The notes: generated from the sequence alone by a model not told the origin. A stretch of 64,000 nt of DNA from Secundilactobacillus folii (GCF_009720675.1 NZ_WNJO01000008.1:1-64000); one strand, 5' to 3'. Counted from the stretch's first letter, positions 16,495 through 25,654 are shown. Translations and numbers: made by a program.

Positions 16495-18399
16495 ATGTGT
16501 GGATTTGTTGGTTACGTCAACCAGTCTGATGTTCCTAGCGATACGATCGTCAAGATGGCAAACCGCATTCGTCACCGTGGACCTGATGACGAAGCATATT
16601 TCAACGACGACAAGGTTACAATGGGCTTTCGTCGTTTATCAATCATTGACCTGGCGCACGGTAAACAACCAATGTACAACCAGGATCAAACAAAAGTATT
16701 AACTTTTAACGGTGAAATTTATAATTATCAAGATATTCGTAAAGAACTCCAAAACCTCGGTTACCAATTTCGGACTGATGTTGATTCAGAAGTTTTGATT
16801 CACGGTTATGATGCATGGGGTCCAGACCTGCTGCAACACTTGCGCGGGATGTTTGCCTTTGCCATCTACGATTCTAAAACTGGTGAAGTTTTTGGCGCCC
16901 GTGATCATTTCGGTATCAAACCCCTGTACTATTACGATGATGGCCAAACCTTCCTTTGGGCCTCTGAGATTAAGGCTTTTTTGGAGCACCCAAACTTCAA
17001 AAAAGAATTTAACGAGGATCTGCTGGCGATTCACCTCAGCTTTGAGTTTATTCCTTCAAAGGATACCATGTTCAAAAACGTCTTCAAGTTATTGCCCGGC
17101 CACTACTTCATTCACAAGGCGGATGGTCACACTGAGACGCACGAATACTACAAATTTAACTACGATAATATCGACCCTAATCAAACCATTGAAGGCGATG
17201 CAAAGAAGATTCGTAAGCTCGTTGACGAATCGGTTGATGCCCATATGATCGCTGATGTGGAAGTGGGTAGTTTTCTTTCCAGTGGGATCGATTCCAGTTA
17301 CGTGCTCAACGAGGCTGCTAAGTTAAAGCCAATTCAATCGTTTTCGTTGGGGTTCAATCATTCTAAATACAGTGAGTTGAGCTGGTCAACGGAATTCGCC
17401 AAGGAAATCAAGCAGGACAATACACCGATCACGATGACCGGTGACGACTACTTTGATATCTTGCCAACCATTATGTATTACATGGACGAACCGCTCTCAA
17501 ATCCTTCAGCGATGCAGCTTTACTACCTATCGAAGGGAACTCGCAAACACGTCAAAGTTGCCTTGTCTGGTGAGGGGGCTGACGAATTCTTTGGTGGTTA
17601 CAATACCTACTTGGAAGCCAAGCCGTTTGAAACGTATCAAAAATACGTACCAAAGTTTGTCCGCAAGGGACTGGCAAAGGCTGTCGTTAACCTACCGCGT
17701 TTCCACGGTCGCCGTTTTCTGGTTCGTGGCGCTCAACCGCTAAGCGAACGTTACTACCGGGTCAATTACGTCTTTGACTACCATGATCGTGAACGGATCT
17801 TAAAGAACCCAGATTTAAACCGGGATGCTGGTGAATACACTAAGCATATCTTTGATGATGTTAAGGGCAAAGATGAAATGACTCAGATGCAGTATTTTGA
17901 CATTAACACCTGGTTGCCGTACGACATTTTGCATAAGGCCGACCGGATGAGCATGTGCAATTCGCTGGAAGTCAGAACACCATTAGTGGACAAAGAAGTT
18001 GCTAAATTTGCGGCTACGATGCCTATTAAAACGCGAATTCGCGGAACCGAAACGAAAGTCTCTCTGCGGACTGCAGCGATGGCTGAACTGCCTGAAAAAA
18101 TTGCCAAGAAAGAAAAGCTTGGTTTCCCATCTCCAATTGCCAGCTGGATCAAGCAGGACAAGTACCGCAAGCGAATTGAAGAAGCTTTCACATCTGACGT
18201 TGCCAAGAAGTTCTTCAATACGGATGCCTTGTTAGACATTCTCCAAGAACACATTAACGGTAAGTCATCGATGCAAAAGATCTTTACCATTTATACCTTC
18301 ATTTTGTGGTACGAAGTTTACTTCCCAGAAGACACCACGGCAGATACGATCAAGAAGGTTCACCGGACGGATATCGATAAGATTCCCGTTGCTAACTAA
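16495..18399 (+). CDS. asnB: asparagine-synthase-type glutamine amidotransferase (AsnB/AsnH-like)
   Basis: 634 residues. The class II glutaminase begins with Cys right after Met (MCGFVGYV), with RRLSIIDL, NGEIYNY and HFGIKPLYYY following. The C-terminal synthetase domain carries the pyrophosphate loop FLSSGIDSS near residue 262 and SGEGADEFFGGY. The enzyme uses glutamine and ATP to amidate a carboxylate. Free aspartate is the classical substrate, but the next three genes build a D-Asp cross-bridge. In Lactococcus, AsnH, a paralogue of this size, amidates that D-Asp, so a cell-wall role is a serious alternative. A terminator separates it from murE. Confidence 0.88.
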   Translation: MCGFVGYVNQSDVPSDTIVKMANRIRHRGPDDEAYFNDDKVTMGFRRLSIIDLAHGKQPMYNQDQTKVLTFNGEIYNYQDIRKELQNLGYQFRTDVDSEVLIHGYDAWGPDLLQHLRGMFAFAIYDSKTGEVFGARDHFGIKPLYYYDDGQTFLWASEIKAFLEHPNFKKEFNEDLLAIHLSFEFIPSKDTMFKNVFKLLPGHYFIHKADGHTETHEYYKFNYDNIDPNQTIEGDAKKIRKLVDESVDAHMIADVEVGSFLSSGIDSSYVLNEAAKLKPIQSFSLGFNHSKYSELSWSTEFAKEIKQDNTPITMTGDDYFDILPTIMYYMDEPLSNPSAMQLYYLSKGTRKHVKVALSGEGADEFFGGYNTYLEAKPFETYQKYVPKFVRKGLAKAVVNLPRFHGRRFLVRGAQPLSERYYRVNYVFDYHDRERILKNPDLNRDAGEYTKHIFDDVKGKDEMTQMQYFDINTWLPYDILHKADRMSMCNSLEVRTPLVDKEVAKFAATMPIKTRIRGTETKVSLRTAAMAELPEKIAKKEKLGFPSPIASWIKQDKYRKRIEEAFTSDVAKKFFNTDALLDILQEHINGKSSMQKIFTIYTFILWYEVYFPEDTTADTIKKVHRTDIDKIPVAN

Positions 18400-18416
18400 A
18401 CTGCATTTATCAAACT

Positions 18417-18446
18417 GAAACCGGCTGGAAATGTCGGTTTCTTTTT
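18417..18446 (+). terminator. asnB terminator
   Basis: GAAACCG (18417-18423) with CGGTTTC (18435-18441), then TTTTT. Confidence 0.85.
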
Positions 18447-18503
18447 GCATGAAAATGTGAAACAATAGAATTTAGGACTCAATTAATTGGAGATGAACAA
18501 GCC

Positions 18504-20039
18504 ATGTCACTTGATATTACCCAAGTGGTGACTTTATTACGAGAACACGATTTATTAACGACTGTGAATACTGCAGTGGCGCAGCAGACTTTTCAACACG
18601 TGAGCTATAATTCGAAAACGGTGCAGCCAGCGACCCTGTTTTTTTGCAAGGGCAACTTTAAGCCAGCTTACTTAACTGACGCCAAAACGGCCGGCGCGAC
18701 CGCCTACGTTTCAGAGACCCAGTATGATGAGGGTAATGGCATGACCAGCATCATCGTGACCAATATTCAAAAGGCGATGTCATTACTGGGTGCTGCGTTC
18801 TACGATTATCCGCAAAACGACTTATTTATCATTGCGTTTACGGGGACAAAGGGGAAGACCACTTCTTCTTATTTCACCTATGGTATTGAACGAACCCATA
18901 CACACGACCGGGTGGCGCTATTTTCGACCATCGACCGCATCGTTGGGAATGCCCCTGAAGACCGGTTTAAATCGGATCTGACGACACCGGAATCGCTGGA
19001 CCTTTTTCATGACATGCGGCACGCAGTGAATAATGGGATGACTCATCTTGTAATGGAAGTATCTTCCCAAGCTTATAAAAAGGACCGAGTTTACGGGTTG
19101 CACTATAATGTGGGTATCTTTTTGAATATCACCCCCGACCATATTGGTGAAAATGAACACCCCACGTTTGCGGATTACCTGCACTGTAAGGAACAGTTGC
19201 TGGTGAATGCTGACAAATGTATTATTAACGCGGAGACTGACCATTTAGCTGACATTTATTACGCGGCTAAAACGACGACTCAGCCGGAGGATATTTACCT
19301 GTATGCGCGTGAGGGTGCGGATGTTTCCATGCCGTTGAAGCTGGATGTAACCTTTAAAAATACCAACGAAACCCTGCATCAAAGCGATTTTCAGGTGACA
19401 GGTCTTTCCCCTAAGGGTCGGGCCTTAAAAGTGGATGGCAGCTACGAACTGCACGTTCCCGGCGACTTCAATGAAAGCAATGCGGTGAGTGCCATCATGG
19501 CCAGCGCACTGTCTGGCACCAGTTACGACGATGCCAGAACCGCTCTGACGACCGTTCACGTTCCTGGTCGAATGGAAATGGTGACTAGCCAAGATCACGG
19601 TACGATTTATATTGATTACGCCCATAATTATGCCAGCCTGAAAGCGTTGCTGAGCTTTTTACGCACTCAAACGGATGCCGGTCGAGTCATTGTGGTGGTT
19701 GGCAGTACTGGCAACAAAGGAGTATCTCGTCGGCAAGGTTTCGGGAAGGCGCTGAGTGAAGAAGCCGACGTTGCCATTTTGACAACCGATGATCCAGCCT
19801 TTGAAGACCCAAAGAAAATTGCCGAAGAGATCGATGCTCATATCGACCATTCACGGGTCAAGGTTCAATACGTGATGGATCGAAAGACGGCGATTCAGAC
19901 CGCAATTAAAATGAGCGATCCTGACGACATCGTTGTGTTAGCTGGCAAGGGTGAGGACGCTTACCAGAAGATCAAGGGTGTGAATACGCCGTACGCGACG
20001 GATGTCACGATTGCAAAACAAACAGTGGAGGAATTGTAA
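18504..20039 (+). CDS. murE: UDP-MurNAc-tripeptide synthetase MurE, L-lysine type
   Basis: Adds the third stem-peptide residue to UDP-MurNAc-L-Ala-D-Glu using ATP, cytoplasmic. 511 residues with the Mur ligase plan: N-terminal UDP-binding domain, central ATPase loop GTKGKTTS (residues 114-121), HIGENEH-containing central region, and a C-terminal domain with DDPA at 429-432. mDAP-adding MurE enzymes have DNPR at this place; DDPA/DDPN types add L-Lys, and the downstream D-Asp ligase requires Lys. Binding site GGAG lies upstream of ATG 18504. First of three tightly linked cell-wall genes. Confidence 0.92.
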   Translation: MSLDITQVVTLLREHDLLTTVNTAVAQQTFQHVSYNSKTVQPATLFFCKGNFKPAYLTDAKTAGATAYVSETQYDEGNGMTSIIVTNIQKAMSLLGAAFYDYPQNDLFIIAFTGTKGKTTSSYFTYGIERTHTHDRVALFSTIDRIVGNAPEDRFKSDLTTPESLDLFHDMRHAVNNGMTHLVMEVSSQAYKKDRVYGLHYNVGIFLNITPDHIGENEHPTFADYLHCKEQLLVNADKCIINAETDHLADIYYAAKTTTQPEDIYLYAREGADVSMPLKLDVTFKNTNETLHQSDFQVTGLSPKGRALKVDGSYELHVPGDFNESNAVSAIMASALSGTSYDDARTALTTVHVPGRMEMVTSQDHGTIYIDYAHNYASLKALLSFLRTQTDAGRVIVVVGSTGNKGVSRRQGFGKALSEEADVAILTTDDPAFEDPKKIAEEIDAHIDHSRVKVQYVMDRKTAIQTAIKMSDPDDIVVLAGKGEDAYQKIKGVNTPYATDVTIAKQTVEEL

Positions 20040-20041
20040 GG

Positions 20042-21295
20042 ATGCAACAAACACCAGAATTTACCCCAATATTATTAGGCAGTGATTTTAACGTTTACGG
20101 GATGGCACGCTCACTCTATGCGCTGTACCATCAGCCCGTAAAGGCGATTGCTTCGATTCAGTTAGCGCCAACCCGGTTTACTAAGATCGTTGATTTGGAA
20201 CTGATTCCCGGATTCGACGAAGACCCAGTGTGGATCGAATCGATGCGAAAAATCAAGGAACGTTACCGTGATCATGATGAACCAGTGATTCTGATCGGTT
20301 GTGGTGATGGCTATGCAGAGCTGATTGCCAAGCACAAGGCGGAATTGGAAGACGTCTTCATTTGTCCGTATATTGATTATGATCTGCTTAAACAACTAAA
20401 TAACAAGGAGAACTTTTACAAAGTTTGTGACCGCTATAATTTACCGTATCCCGCAACCAGAACGATTTCTAAAGCGGAACATGACAGTTCGGCGAAGGTG
20501 GAGCAGCCGTTTGATTACCCCGTAGCCCTGAAGCCGGCAAATAGCGTGGAATGGCTCGACGTGCATTTTGAAGGTCGTAAAAAAGCCTTTCGAATTCAGT
20601 CCCGTGAAGAATTCGACCGCGTACTGGACGCCGCCTACGCTAATGGTTACAAGTCCGATTTTATCCTGCAGGACTTCGTACCCGGTGACGATAGCAATAT
20701 GCGGGTATTAAACGCTTACGTGGACCAGCACCATCACGTGAAGATGATGTGTCTGGGACACCCGTTATTAGAGGATCCAGCCCCCAGTGCGATTGGCAAC
20801 TATGTCGCAATTCTGCCAGAATACAACGAGGCCATTTACAAGCAGATTCAAGGCTTTCTAGAGCAAATTGAATTTACTGGTTACGCGAATTTTGATATGA
20901 AATACGACGTGCGCGATGACACTTTCAAACTGTTTGAAATTAATTTACGTCAGGGGCGCAGCAGTTTCTTCGTCACTCTGAACGGCTACAACCTTGCTGA
21001 CTGGGTCGTTAAGGATTACGTCAAGCAGGACTTAGTGGATCAGCCAACCGTTTACGGCAATAAAGATGAGAGTAAGCACGCTGTTTGGCTGGGAGTTCCG
21101 GTGCACGTTTTTAAGAAATACGCGCGTGAAAACGCCGATAAGGATCGGGCTTTGGAATTGATTCGAGCTGGTCGCTACGGCACCACTTATCAATATTCAG
21201 CAGATATGAACCTGAAGCGTTGGGCGCTGATCAAATGGATGAATCATAATTATACGAAGAATTTTGACCGTTATTTCGCTGAAAACAAGGGGTAA
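20042..21295 (+). CDS. aslA: D-aspartate ligase (ATP-grasp), cross-bridge formation
   Basis: Activates D-aspartate with ATP and attaches it to the epsilon-amino group of Lys in the UDP-MurNAc pentapeptide, forming the D-Asp/D-Asn bridge. 417 residues. The sequence follows Enterococcus faecium Aslfm along its length, for example ILLGSDFNVYGMARS, FDYPVALKPANSVEWLDV, PGDDSNMRVLNAYVD and FEINLRQGRSSFFVTLNG. The ATP-grasp metal ligands are in the last segment. It starts two bases after murE, with AAGG in the murE tail, and is followed by an aspartate racemase supplying the substrate. Cytoplasmic. Confidence 0.95.
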   Translation: MQQTPEFTPILLGSDFNVYGMARSLYALYHQPVKAIASIQLAPTRFTKIVDLELIPGFDEDPVWIESMRKIKERYRDHDEPVILIGCGDGYAELIAKHKAELEDVFICPYIDYDLLKQLNNKENFYKVCDRYNLPYPATRTISKAEHDSSAKVEQPFDYPVALKPANSVEWLDVHFEGRKKAFRIQSREEFDRVLDAAYANGYKSDFILQDFVPGDDSNMRVLNAYVDQHHHVKMMCLGHPLLEDPAPSAIGNYVAILPEYNEAIYKQIQGFLEQIEFTGYANFDMKYDVRDDTFKLFEINLRQGRSSFFVTLNGYNLADWVVKDYVKQDLVDQPTVYGNKDESKHAVWLGVPVHVFKKYARENADKDRALELIRAGRYGTTYQYSADMNLKRWALIKWMNHNYTKNFDRYFAENKG

Positions 21296-21300
21296 TTTTG

Positions 21301-22011
21301 ATGAAGCATTTCTTTACGATCATTGGTGGAATGGGTACTGAAGCGACTGAGACTTATATTCATCAGTTAAATGAGCGGACGCCAGCCAACAGTGATCAGG
21401 ATTATTTGGATTATATTCTGGTCAATCACGCCACGGTTCCTGATCGAACAGCGTACATCAAGGATCACACTCAGGCCAGTCCACTGAAACCGTTAGTGGA
21501 AGATATCAAAGTTCAGAGTCAGTTAAAGCCTGATTTCTTTGCGTTACCATGTAATACCGCTCATTACTTTTTTGATGAGATGCAAGCGGCGACCGATATC
21601 CCGATCCTGCACATGCCACGTGAAGCCGTGAAGGAAATTGGGCAAAAGTATCCTCGCGCTAAACGGATCGGATTAATTGCGACTGAAGGCACGATATATG
21701 ATCATATTTATGACCATGAGATTCAGGAAGCTGGCTATCAGTTTCTTGCGCCTAGTCAATCCGTTCAAGAGCAGACCAATCGGCTGATTTATGACAACAT
21801 CAAGGACAATAATTATGTCGATCCTGAGCTGTATCACGGGTTAGTGCAACAGATGTTTGATGAGACTCACTGTGACGCCTTGGTCTTGGGCTGTACTGAA
21901 TTATCGCTGGCTCAAGATCGTGAACCAGTGGCCGATAAGCCGATCATTGACAGCCAATCGATTCTTGTTGACCGGACTTTGGAACTGGCATTGAAACAGC
22001 AGAAGCACTAA
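21301..22011 (+). CDS. racD: aspartate racemase
   Basis: Converts L-Asp to D-Asp for the preceding ligase; PLP-independent two-cysteine racemase of the Asp/Glu family. 236 residues. GGMGTEAT at the N-terminus, first catalytic Cys in LPCNTAHYFF, second in LGCTELSL. Start at ATG 21301, with AAGGGG at 21287-21292, six bases after the aslA stop; a TTG directly before it is in frame but less likely. The last gene of murE-aslA-racD, followed by a strong terminator. Confidence 0.93.
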   Translation: MKHFFTIIGGMGTEATETYIHQLNERTPANSDQDYLDYILVNHATVPDRTAYIKDHTQASPLKPLVEDIKVQSQLKPDFFALPCNTAHYFFDEMQAATDIPILHMPREAVKEIGQKYPRAKRIGLIATEGTIYDHIYDHEIQEAGYQFLAPSQSVQEQTNRLIYDNIKDNNYVDPELYHGLVQQMFDETHCDALVLGCTELSLAQDREPVADKPIIDSQSILVDRTLELALKQQKH

Positions 22012-22048
22012 ATTCTATCCGAATCAAAGAGCACTTAATTTTAAGAGC

Positions 22049-22100
22049 AAAAAAGCGTTGGTAAACTTCGGTATTTTCCCGAAATTCATCAACGCTTTTT
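22049..22100. terminator. bidirectional terminator between racD and the membrane protein gene
   Basis: AAAAAAGCGTTG (22049-22060) with CAACGCTTTTT (22090-22100); further pairing of AACTTCGG with CCGAAATT lengthens the stem. A- and T-runs on both sides fit convergent genes. Confidence 0.85.
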
Positions 22101-22134
22101 AGCTGTGCCAGACTTTTAAATTGAAGTAGCTGGT

Positions 22135-22482
22135 TTAATGGCCATAAACTAACCAGAGGCCGAGGCATGCTGTGACAATGATAACAATTGCCAAGCACCA
22201 AGCGAGGATCGGTGATAGTTTTCGTTCCTGTTTGCGCGCAAAAGCAATTTCAATCAGGGCGATTACTGCTAACCCGAGCAACCCCTTAATGGTCATAATC
22301 ACAGGGGCGTACTTGAATGCCCCAAAAATCAACACACCACCGCTGATCAGAATCAAAATGTACAGTACCCGGTCGGCCATCAACCACGGCACAATTTGTT
22401 TCTTATTGTGCCGAGTCAGCCCAATTAGCGTGACCAACGCTAGCAAAATAAATGAAATTAAATGAATAAGTAGCCACATCAT
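22135..22482 (-). CDS. DUF1516 (YisL-like) membrane protein
   Basis: About 115 residues with four hydrophobic helices, an inner-membrane protein of unknown role. The pattern MMWLLIHLISFI at the start, a conserved DRVLYI..I in helix two and KGLLGL..IALIEIAFARKQ in helix three are typical of the YisL/DUF1516 family. Start at ATG 22482 or the adjacent ATG at 22479; GGAGG precedes both, while an ATG at 22494 overlaps the binding site. A paralogue is encoded at 23708-24055. Confidence 0.78.
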   Translation of the reverse strand: MMWLLIHLISFILLALVTLIGLTRHNKKQIVPWLMADRVLYILILISGGVLIFGAFKYAPVIMTIKGLLGLAVIALIEIAFARKQERKLSPILAWCLAIVIIVTACLGLWLVYGH

Positions 22483-22679
22483 TAACGCCTCCAAGAAATT
22501 TAAAGCAAAGTTTGCTTAGTTACTTACTAATTATAACTTAATTTCATGAAAAATGTCGTCTTGGTTTTAACAGTAACGGTTAAATCTATTATCTATTCTG
22601 AATTCGTTTAGTTAATGAGGTACAATAATCAAGGTATTTTTAAAATTTGAGAATGTCAGGCTCAGAGGGAGAGATTATT

Positions 22680-23456
22680 TTGGGAACGGTTTTATTTTTA
22701 TTTGGGGCAGGCGTGGTTGCCGGTCTATTAGCATCAACAGCTGGTTTGGCTTCCTTAGTATCCTATCCAGCATTACTAGCAGTCGGGTTGCCACCAGTCA
22801 TCGCCAACGTGACGAATACGACTGCACTGATTTTTTCTGGTGTTGGTGCGACCGTTTCGTCATTGAAAGAGCTGCGTGGCCATTTCCATCAGCTGGTCAT
22901 GTTTGTCATATTGTCTCTGATTGGTAGCATTGGTGGCAGTACATTGCTGCTGATCGCGCCAGCTGGCTCATTTGAAAAGGTGGTGCCGTTTTTCATTTTA
23001 GCGGCAGCCATCATGCTATTTGTGTCTGGGAGACAGACGGATAATACAACGGAACGGTTGAAGGCAGCGCAAGCCCACCCTGTGAAGCGCATCTTAATTC
23101 GCGTGGCCAGTTATCTTGGCATTATATTGGTAGGTGCTTATACCGGGTATTTTGGCGCGGCAGGCGGTGTGATCTTTTTGGCACTGCTGTCAATCATTTT
23201 GAACGAAGACTTCGCCGTCATTAACGCAATGAAAAACGTGATTGCTTTCGTTGGTAATTTGGTAGCTACGATCATCTTTATTTTTAGATCAAAAATTAAC
23301 TGGCACTTCGCTATCCTGATGGGCATCGGGTTATTCATTGGTGGCTACATTGGCCCCATCATTGTGCGTCACGTCAATATTAAATTGCTGCGAGCATTGA
23401 TTGCGATTGCGGCGGTTGGATTAGCAATTGATTTGTTTGTGACGGCTTACTTTTGA
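22680..23456 (+). CDS. TauE/SafE family membrane transporter
   Basis: 258 residues, about eight membrane helices arranged as two repeats. Features of the TauE/SafE (sulfite/sulfoacetate exporter) family are a glycine-rich first helix (GAGVVAGLLASTAGLASLVSYPAL) and the matching region of the second half (GAYTGYFGAAGGVIFLALLSI). Likely exports or imports an organosulfur or other small anion; the substrate cannot be read from the sequence. TTG 22680 has GAGGGAGAG upstream; an in-frame start at 22647 has no binding site. Single gene, bounded by a strong terminator. Confidence 0.85.
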   Translation: MGTVLFLFGAGVVAGLLASTAGLASLVSYPALLAVGLPPVIANVTNTTALIFSGVGATVSSLKELRGHFHQLVMFVILSLIGSIGGSTLLLIAPAGSFEKVVPFFILAAAIMLFVSGRQTDNTTERLKAAQAHPVKRILIRVASYLGIILVGAYTGYFGAAGGVIFLALLSIILNEDFAVINAMKNVIAFVGNLVATIIFIFRSKINWHFAILMGIGLFIGGYIGPIIVRHVNIKLLRALIAIAAVGLAIDLFVTAYF

Positions 23457-23611
23457 TTGAAAGTGAAAATGATAACTGGTTAGTCTAGACATACCGTCAG
23501 AGGATGAGGCGTAAAAGCGACGCTATTCGTGAAGTTGTGACGATTTTCTTGATTCAAATATCCTGATTAAGTGGCAACATAATCAGCTATGCCAGTTTTA
23601 AAGCAAAAAAT

Positions 23612-23657
23612 AGCCACTAAAGCGATTTTTTTAATCTGAGGAATCGTTTTAGTGGCT
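23612..23657. terminator. long bidirectional terminator
   Basis: Two 16-base arms (23612-23627 and 23642-23657, AGCCACTAAAGCGATT type, one G-U position) enclose a T-rich loop. It separates the convergent TauE-like and DUF1516 genes. Confidence 0.65.
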
Positions 23658-23707
23658 ATCTGATTAACGTTTAAAGGGGATCATCACACGCTTGTCACTT
23701 TTGAAAG

Positions 23708-24055
23708 TTAAATAGAGTGAAGGGTCAGGACAATGTCGACGGCTGCGGTAATCAGAATGAAAAGGGTGATGCCAATGCTCCAAGCAATTGACAGGCTGTG
23801 CTCCTGCTTTCGCCCGAACGCTATCTCAATGATGACAATGACTAACACGCCAAGCAGGAATTTCAGTGAAACCAGCCACGGCGCATGCATGAAGGTTCGA
23901 ATCATCAAGACAATCATTGCAGTGGCCATGATGAGGTAAACGATGCGATCGAGGATCAGAAATTGAGCGATTCGTTTTTCCGATGTTCGGTTGAGGCCAA
24001 TAATGGTTACAGGTATCAACAGGATCAAGCTGACAAAGTAAATACTAAGCCACAT
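23708..24055 (-). CDS. DUF1516 (YisL-like) membrane protein, paralogue
   Basis: About 115 residues, four membrane helices, with the same plan as the protein at 22135-22482: MWLSIYFVSLI start, LDRIVYLI, and LKFLLGVLVIVIIEIAFGRKQE. Start taken at ATG 24055, with AAGGA about ten bases upstream; an in-frame TTG at 24073 would overlap that site. The two copies flank the TauE-like gene in the same orientation and look like an old duplication. Function unknown. Confidence 0.78.
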   Translation of the reverse strand: MWLSIYFVSLILLIPVTIIGLNRTSEKRIAQFLILDRIVYLIMATAMIVLMIRTFMHAPWLVSLKFLLGVLVIVIIEIAFGRKQEHSLSIAWSIGITLFILITAAVDIVLTLHSI

Positions 24056-24280
24056 GAGGGTCACGTCCTTCAATAAAATAGTTGCAGGTTGTTAGTACCT
24101 TCGTTTTAAATTATCACTTCAAGTTTACCACGAAGCCATTGTGAAACTTACTTTCATTTAAAAAGTTTAATGCTTCATTAAGTTTTCGAAAGTTTTGCAG
24201 AAAATGAAATTCTCCCTTGTATTTCATCTTAAATTTTGATATTATCTTTCTCATCATGCGAAGTGGAGGAAATATCCTAA

Positions 24281-24496
24281 ATGGCTGAACATAAAATTGG
24301 TGAATACGTGAAGGGTAAAAAGTATGGCTCTTTTGAGCACGATTTTGAAGGTGAAATCGAGAAAGTTTACGAAAACTCGGTTTTAATTCATATCCTTCGT
24401 TATAATGATGAAGATCGGATCTTAGTTGGTGAGTTAAATAACCGGGCCATCGTCCGAAAAGGCGATGCCAAAGCGGTTAAAGTGAAGGCGGAATAA
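24281..24496 (+). CDS. DUF2187 family small cytoplasmic protein
   Basis: 71 residues. A GEYVKGKKYGSFEHDFEGEIEKVYENSVLIHI core with KOW/SH3-like beta strands is typical of the DUF2187 (YkvS-like) proteins of Firmicutes. The function is unknown. Strong GTGGAGGA binding site upstream. Lies ahead of a tRNA gene; no terminator is evident between them. Confidence 0.8.
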   Translation: MAEHKIGEYVKGKKYGSFEHDFEGEIEKVYENSVLIHILRYNDEDRILVGELNNRAIVRKGDAKAVKVKAE

Positions 24497-24588
24497 ATCA
24501 AATAAAGGTAACTATTTCATGAGGACTCATTTTTATGCAGATTTGGCTGACAAAATGAACCGAATATGATAAGATAGTTACTGTTATT

Positions 24589-24659
24589 GCGGGTATAGTT
24601 TAGTGGTAAAATTCAAGCTTCCCAAGCTTGCGTCGCGGGTCCGATTCCCGTTACCCGCT
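24589..24659 (+). tRNA. tRNA-Gly (anticodon CCC)
   Basis: 71 nt. Acceptor stem GCGGGTA/TACCCGC, D-arm with AGTGGTAAAA, anticodon stem CAAGC/GCTTG with loop TTCCCAA (anticodon CCC, reading GGG), T-arm GCGGG-TCCGATT-CCCGT and discriminator T. CCA is not encoded. A possible promoter is TTGGCT (24543-24548), 16 bases, TATGAT (24565-24570). Confidence 0.95.
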
Positions 24660-24686
24660 TAAGTGAATCATTCTTGTTTTGAAGAG

Positions 24687-24800
24687 AGTGAGACAAAACT
24701 CGGTTAGATCCCAGAATGCAAGTTAAGAGCGCCGTGGATTCCTGATTTTGGAATCTACGGCGCTCTTGGCTTGCATGGCCGGGATCTGAGTTTTGACGCA
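24687..24800. repeat. palindromic intergenic repeat, copy 1
   Basis: One long hairpin: 27-base inner arms at 24716-24742 and 24750-24776 (few mismatches) around a 7-base loop, and outer arms built on GACAAAACTC (left) and GAGTTTTGAC (right). It is clearly homologous to the element at 51189-51297, which lies in the opposite orientation; outer blocks ACAAAACTCGGTT and GGATCTGAG match best. No coding capacity. Probably a non-autonomous repeat (MITE/REP-like). Confidence 0.8.
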
Positions 24801-25219
24801 CGTTTAGACCATGTTCAGTCTCGAGGTTGAGTAACATGTTTAACTACTTCAGCGTTAAGAAACCAATTAGATATTTACCAATATTAACTTTTGTCACAGC
24901 CTCTTTTTTATTTACGCGAATTCAGGGCCTAATAAGAAATTTTTATGTATCGGTATTCTTTTGAAGTGAATCTAGTATGTGTTAAATATAAAATTGGTGT
25001 TCCAATAACAGAAAACTCGTAATTTGTTTGGGTGTTAGATAATTTACTCGAACTGTTTTTTCCTGAATTTATAGGAGATTCGTCGCACATTTTGATTGAT
25101 ATTAGTGGCCAGGGTCGCGTGATTTTGAGTTTTGAAAACGTTCATGATTGACAGCTCAAAAAATAGTAAACGCATCGCCCTAAAAAGAGTAAACTATGAA
25201 TTGTTAGGGAGGGAAAAAC

Positions 25220-25612
25220 ATGAAAAAATCGATTTTAGTCACTATAGCAGTTGCTGCTGGATTAGCTGGGGGTGCGGTTACTACTGGTACTTCAGCTCAG
25301 GCGGCAACTTGGCATCAGGGCATGCCCAAGGCTTTGCGGGGAGTTTGGCATACCAAGAAGATTAAATTCTTTGGTGGTGTGAGATTTACAATACGCATTG
25401 GCAAGAATTATAGTCATGCAGCAGTTACTGATCCGGATGTTTTGAACCACACTCGTTATCGCTACTTAGGCCATCATGATTATAAAGTTAATGGCTATGA
25501 GCCAATTTACTCTAAAAAGCGGACGAATCGGTACTTCAAGTGGGTCTCTAAGCACCATATTGTCTATTCGGACTTTTTAAAGAAGGGGTATGGAGCCAGC
25601 TTTTATCGTTAA
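25220..25612 (+). CDS. small secreted protein, unknown function
   Basis: 130 residues. Signal peptide MKKSILVTIAVAAGLAGG... ends near residue 28 (SAQAA). The mature part is basic and rich in Lys, Tyr, His and Trp, similar in style to the secreted protein at 674-1237, but not obviously homologous. GGGAGGG binding site before ATG 25220. Its own strong terminator follows. No anchor motif; secretion to the medium or charge-based wall association is inferred. Confidence 0.85.
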   Translation: MKKSILVTIAVAAGLAGGAVTTGTSAQAATWHQGMPKALRGVWHTKKIKFFGGVRFTIRIGKNYSHAAVTDPDVLNHTRYRYLGHHDYKVNGYEPIYSKKRTNRYFKWVSKHHIVYSDFLKKGYGASFYR

Positions 25613-25654
25613 AAAAGCGGCACTTTTGTTAACATTTTTTAAATTGGCTTCCTT

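Noticed and set aside
24687-24800. Insertion sequence or CRISPR unit
   Set aside because: No transposase and no regularly spaced repeats; a single hairpin element with one other copy 26 kb away.
24613-24837. 74-codon minus-strand frame across the tRNA and repeat
   Set aside because: It runs through tRNA-Gly and the palindromic repeat; the reading is a by-product of those sequences.
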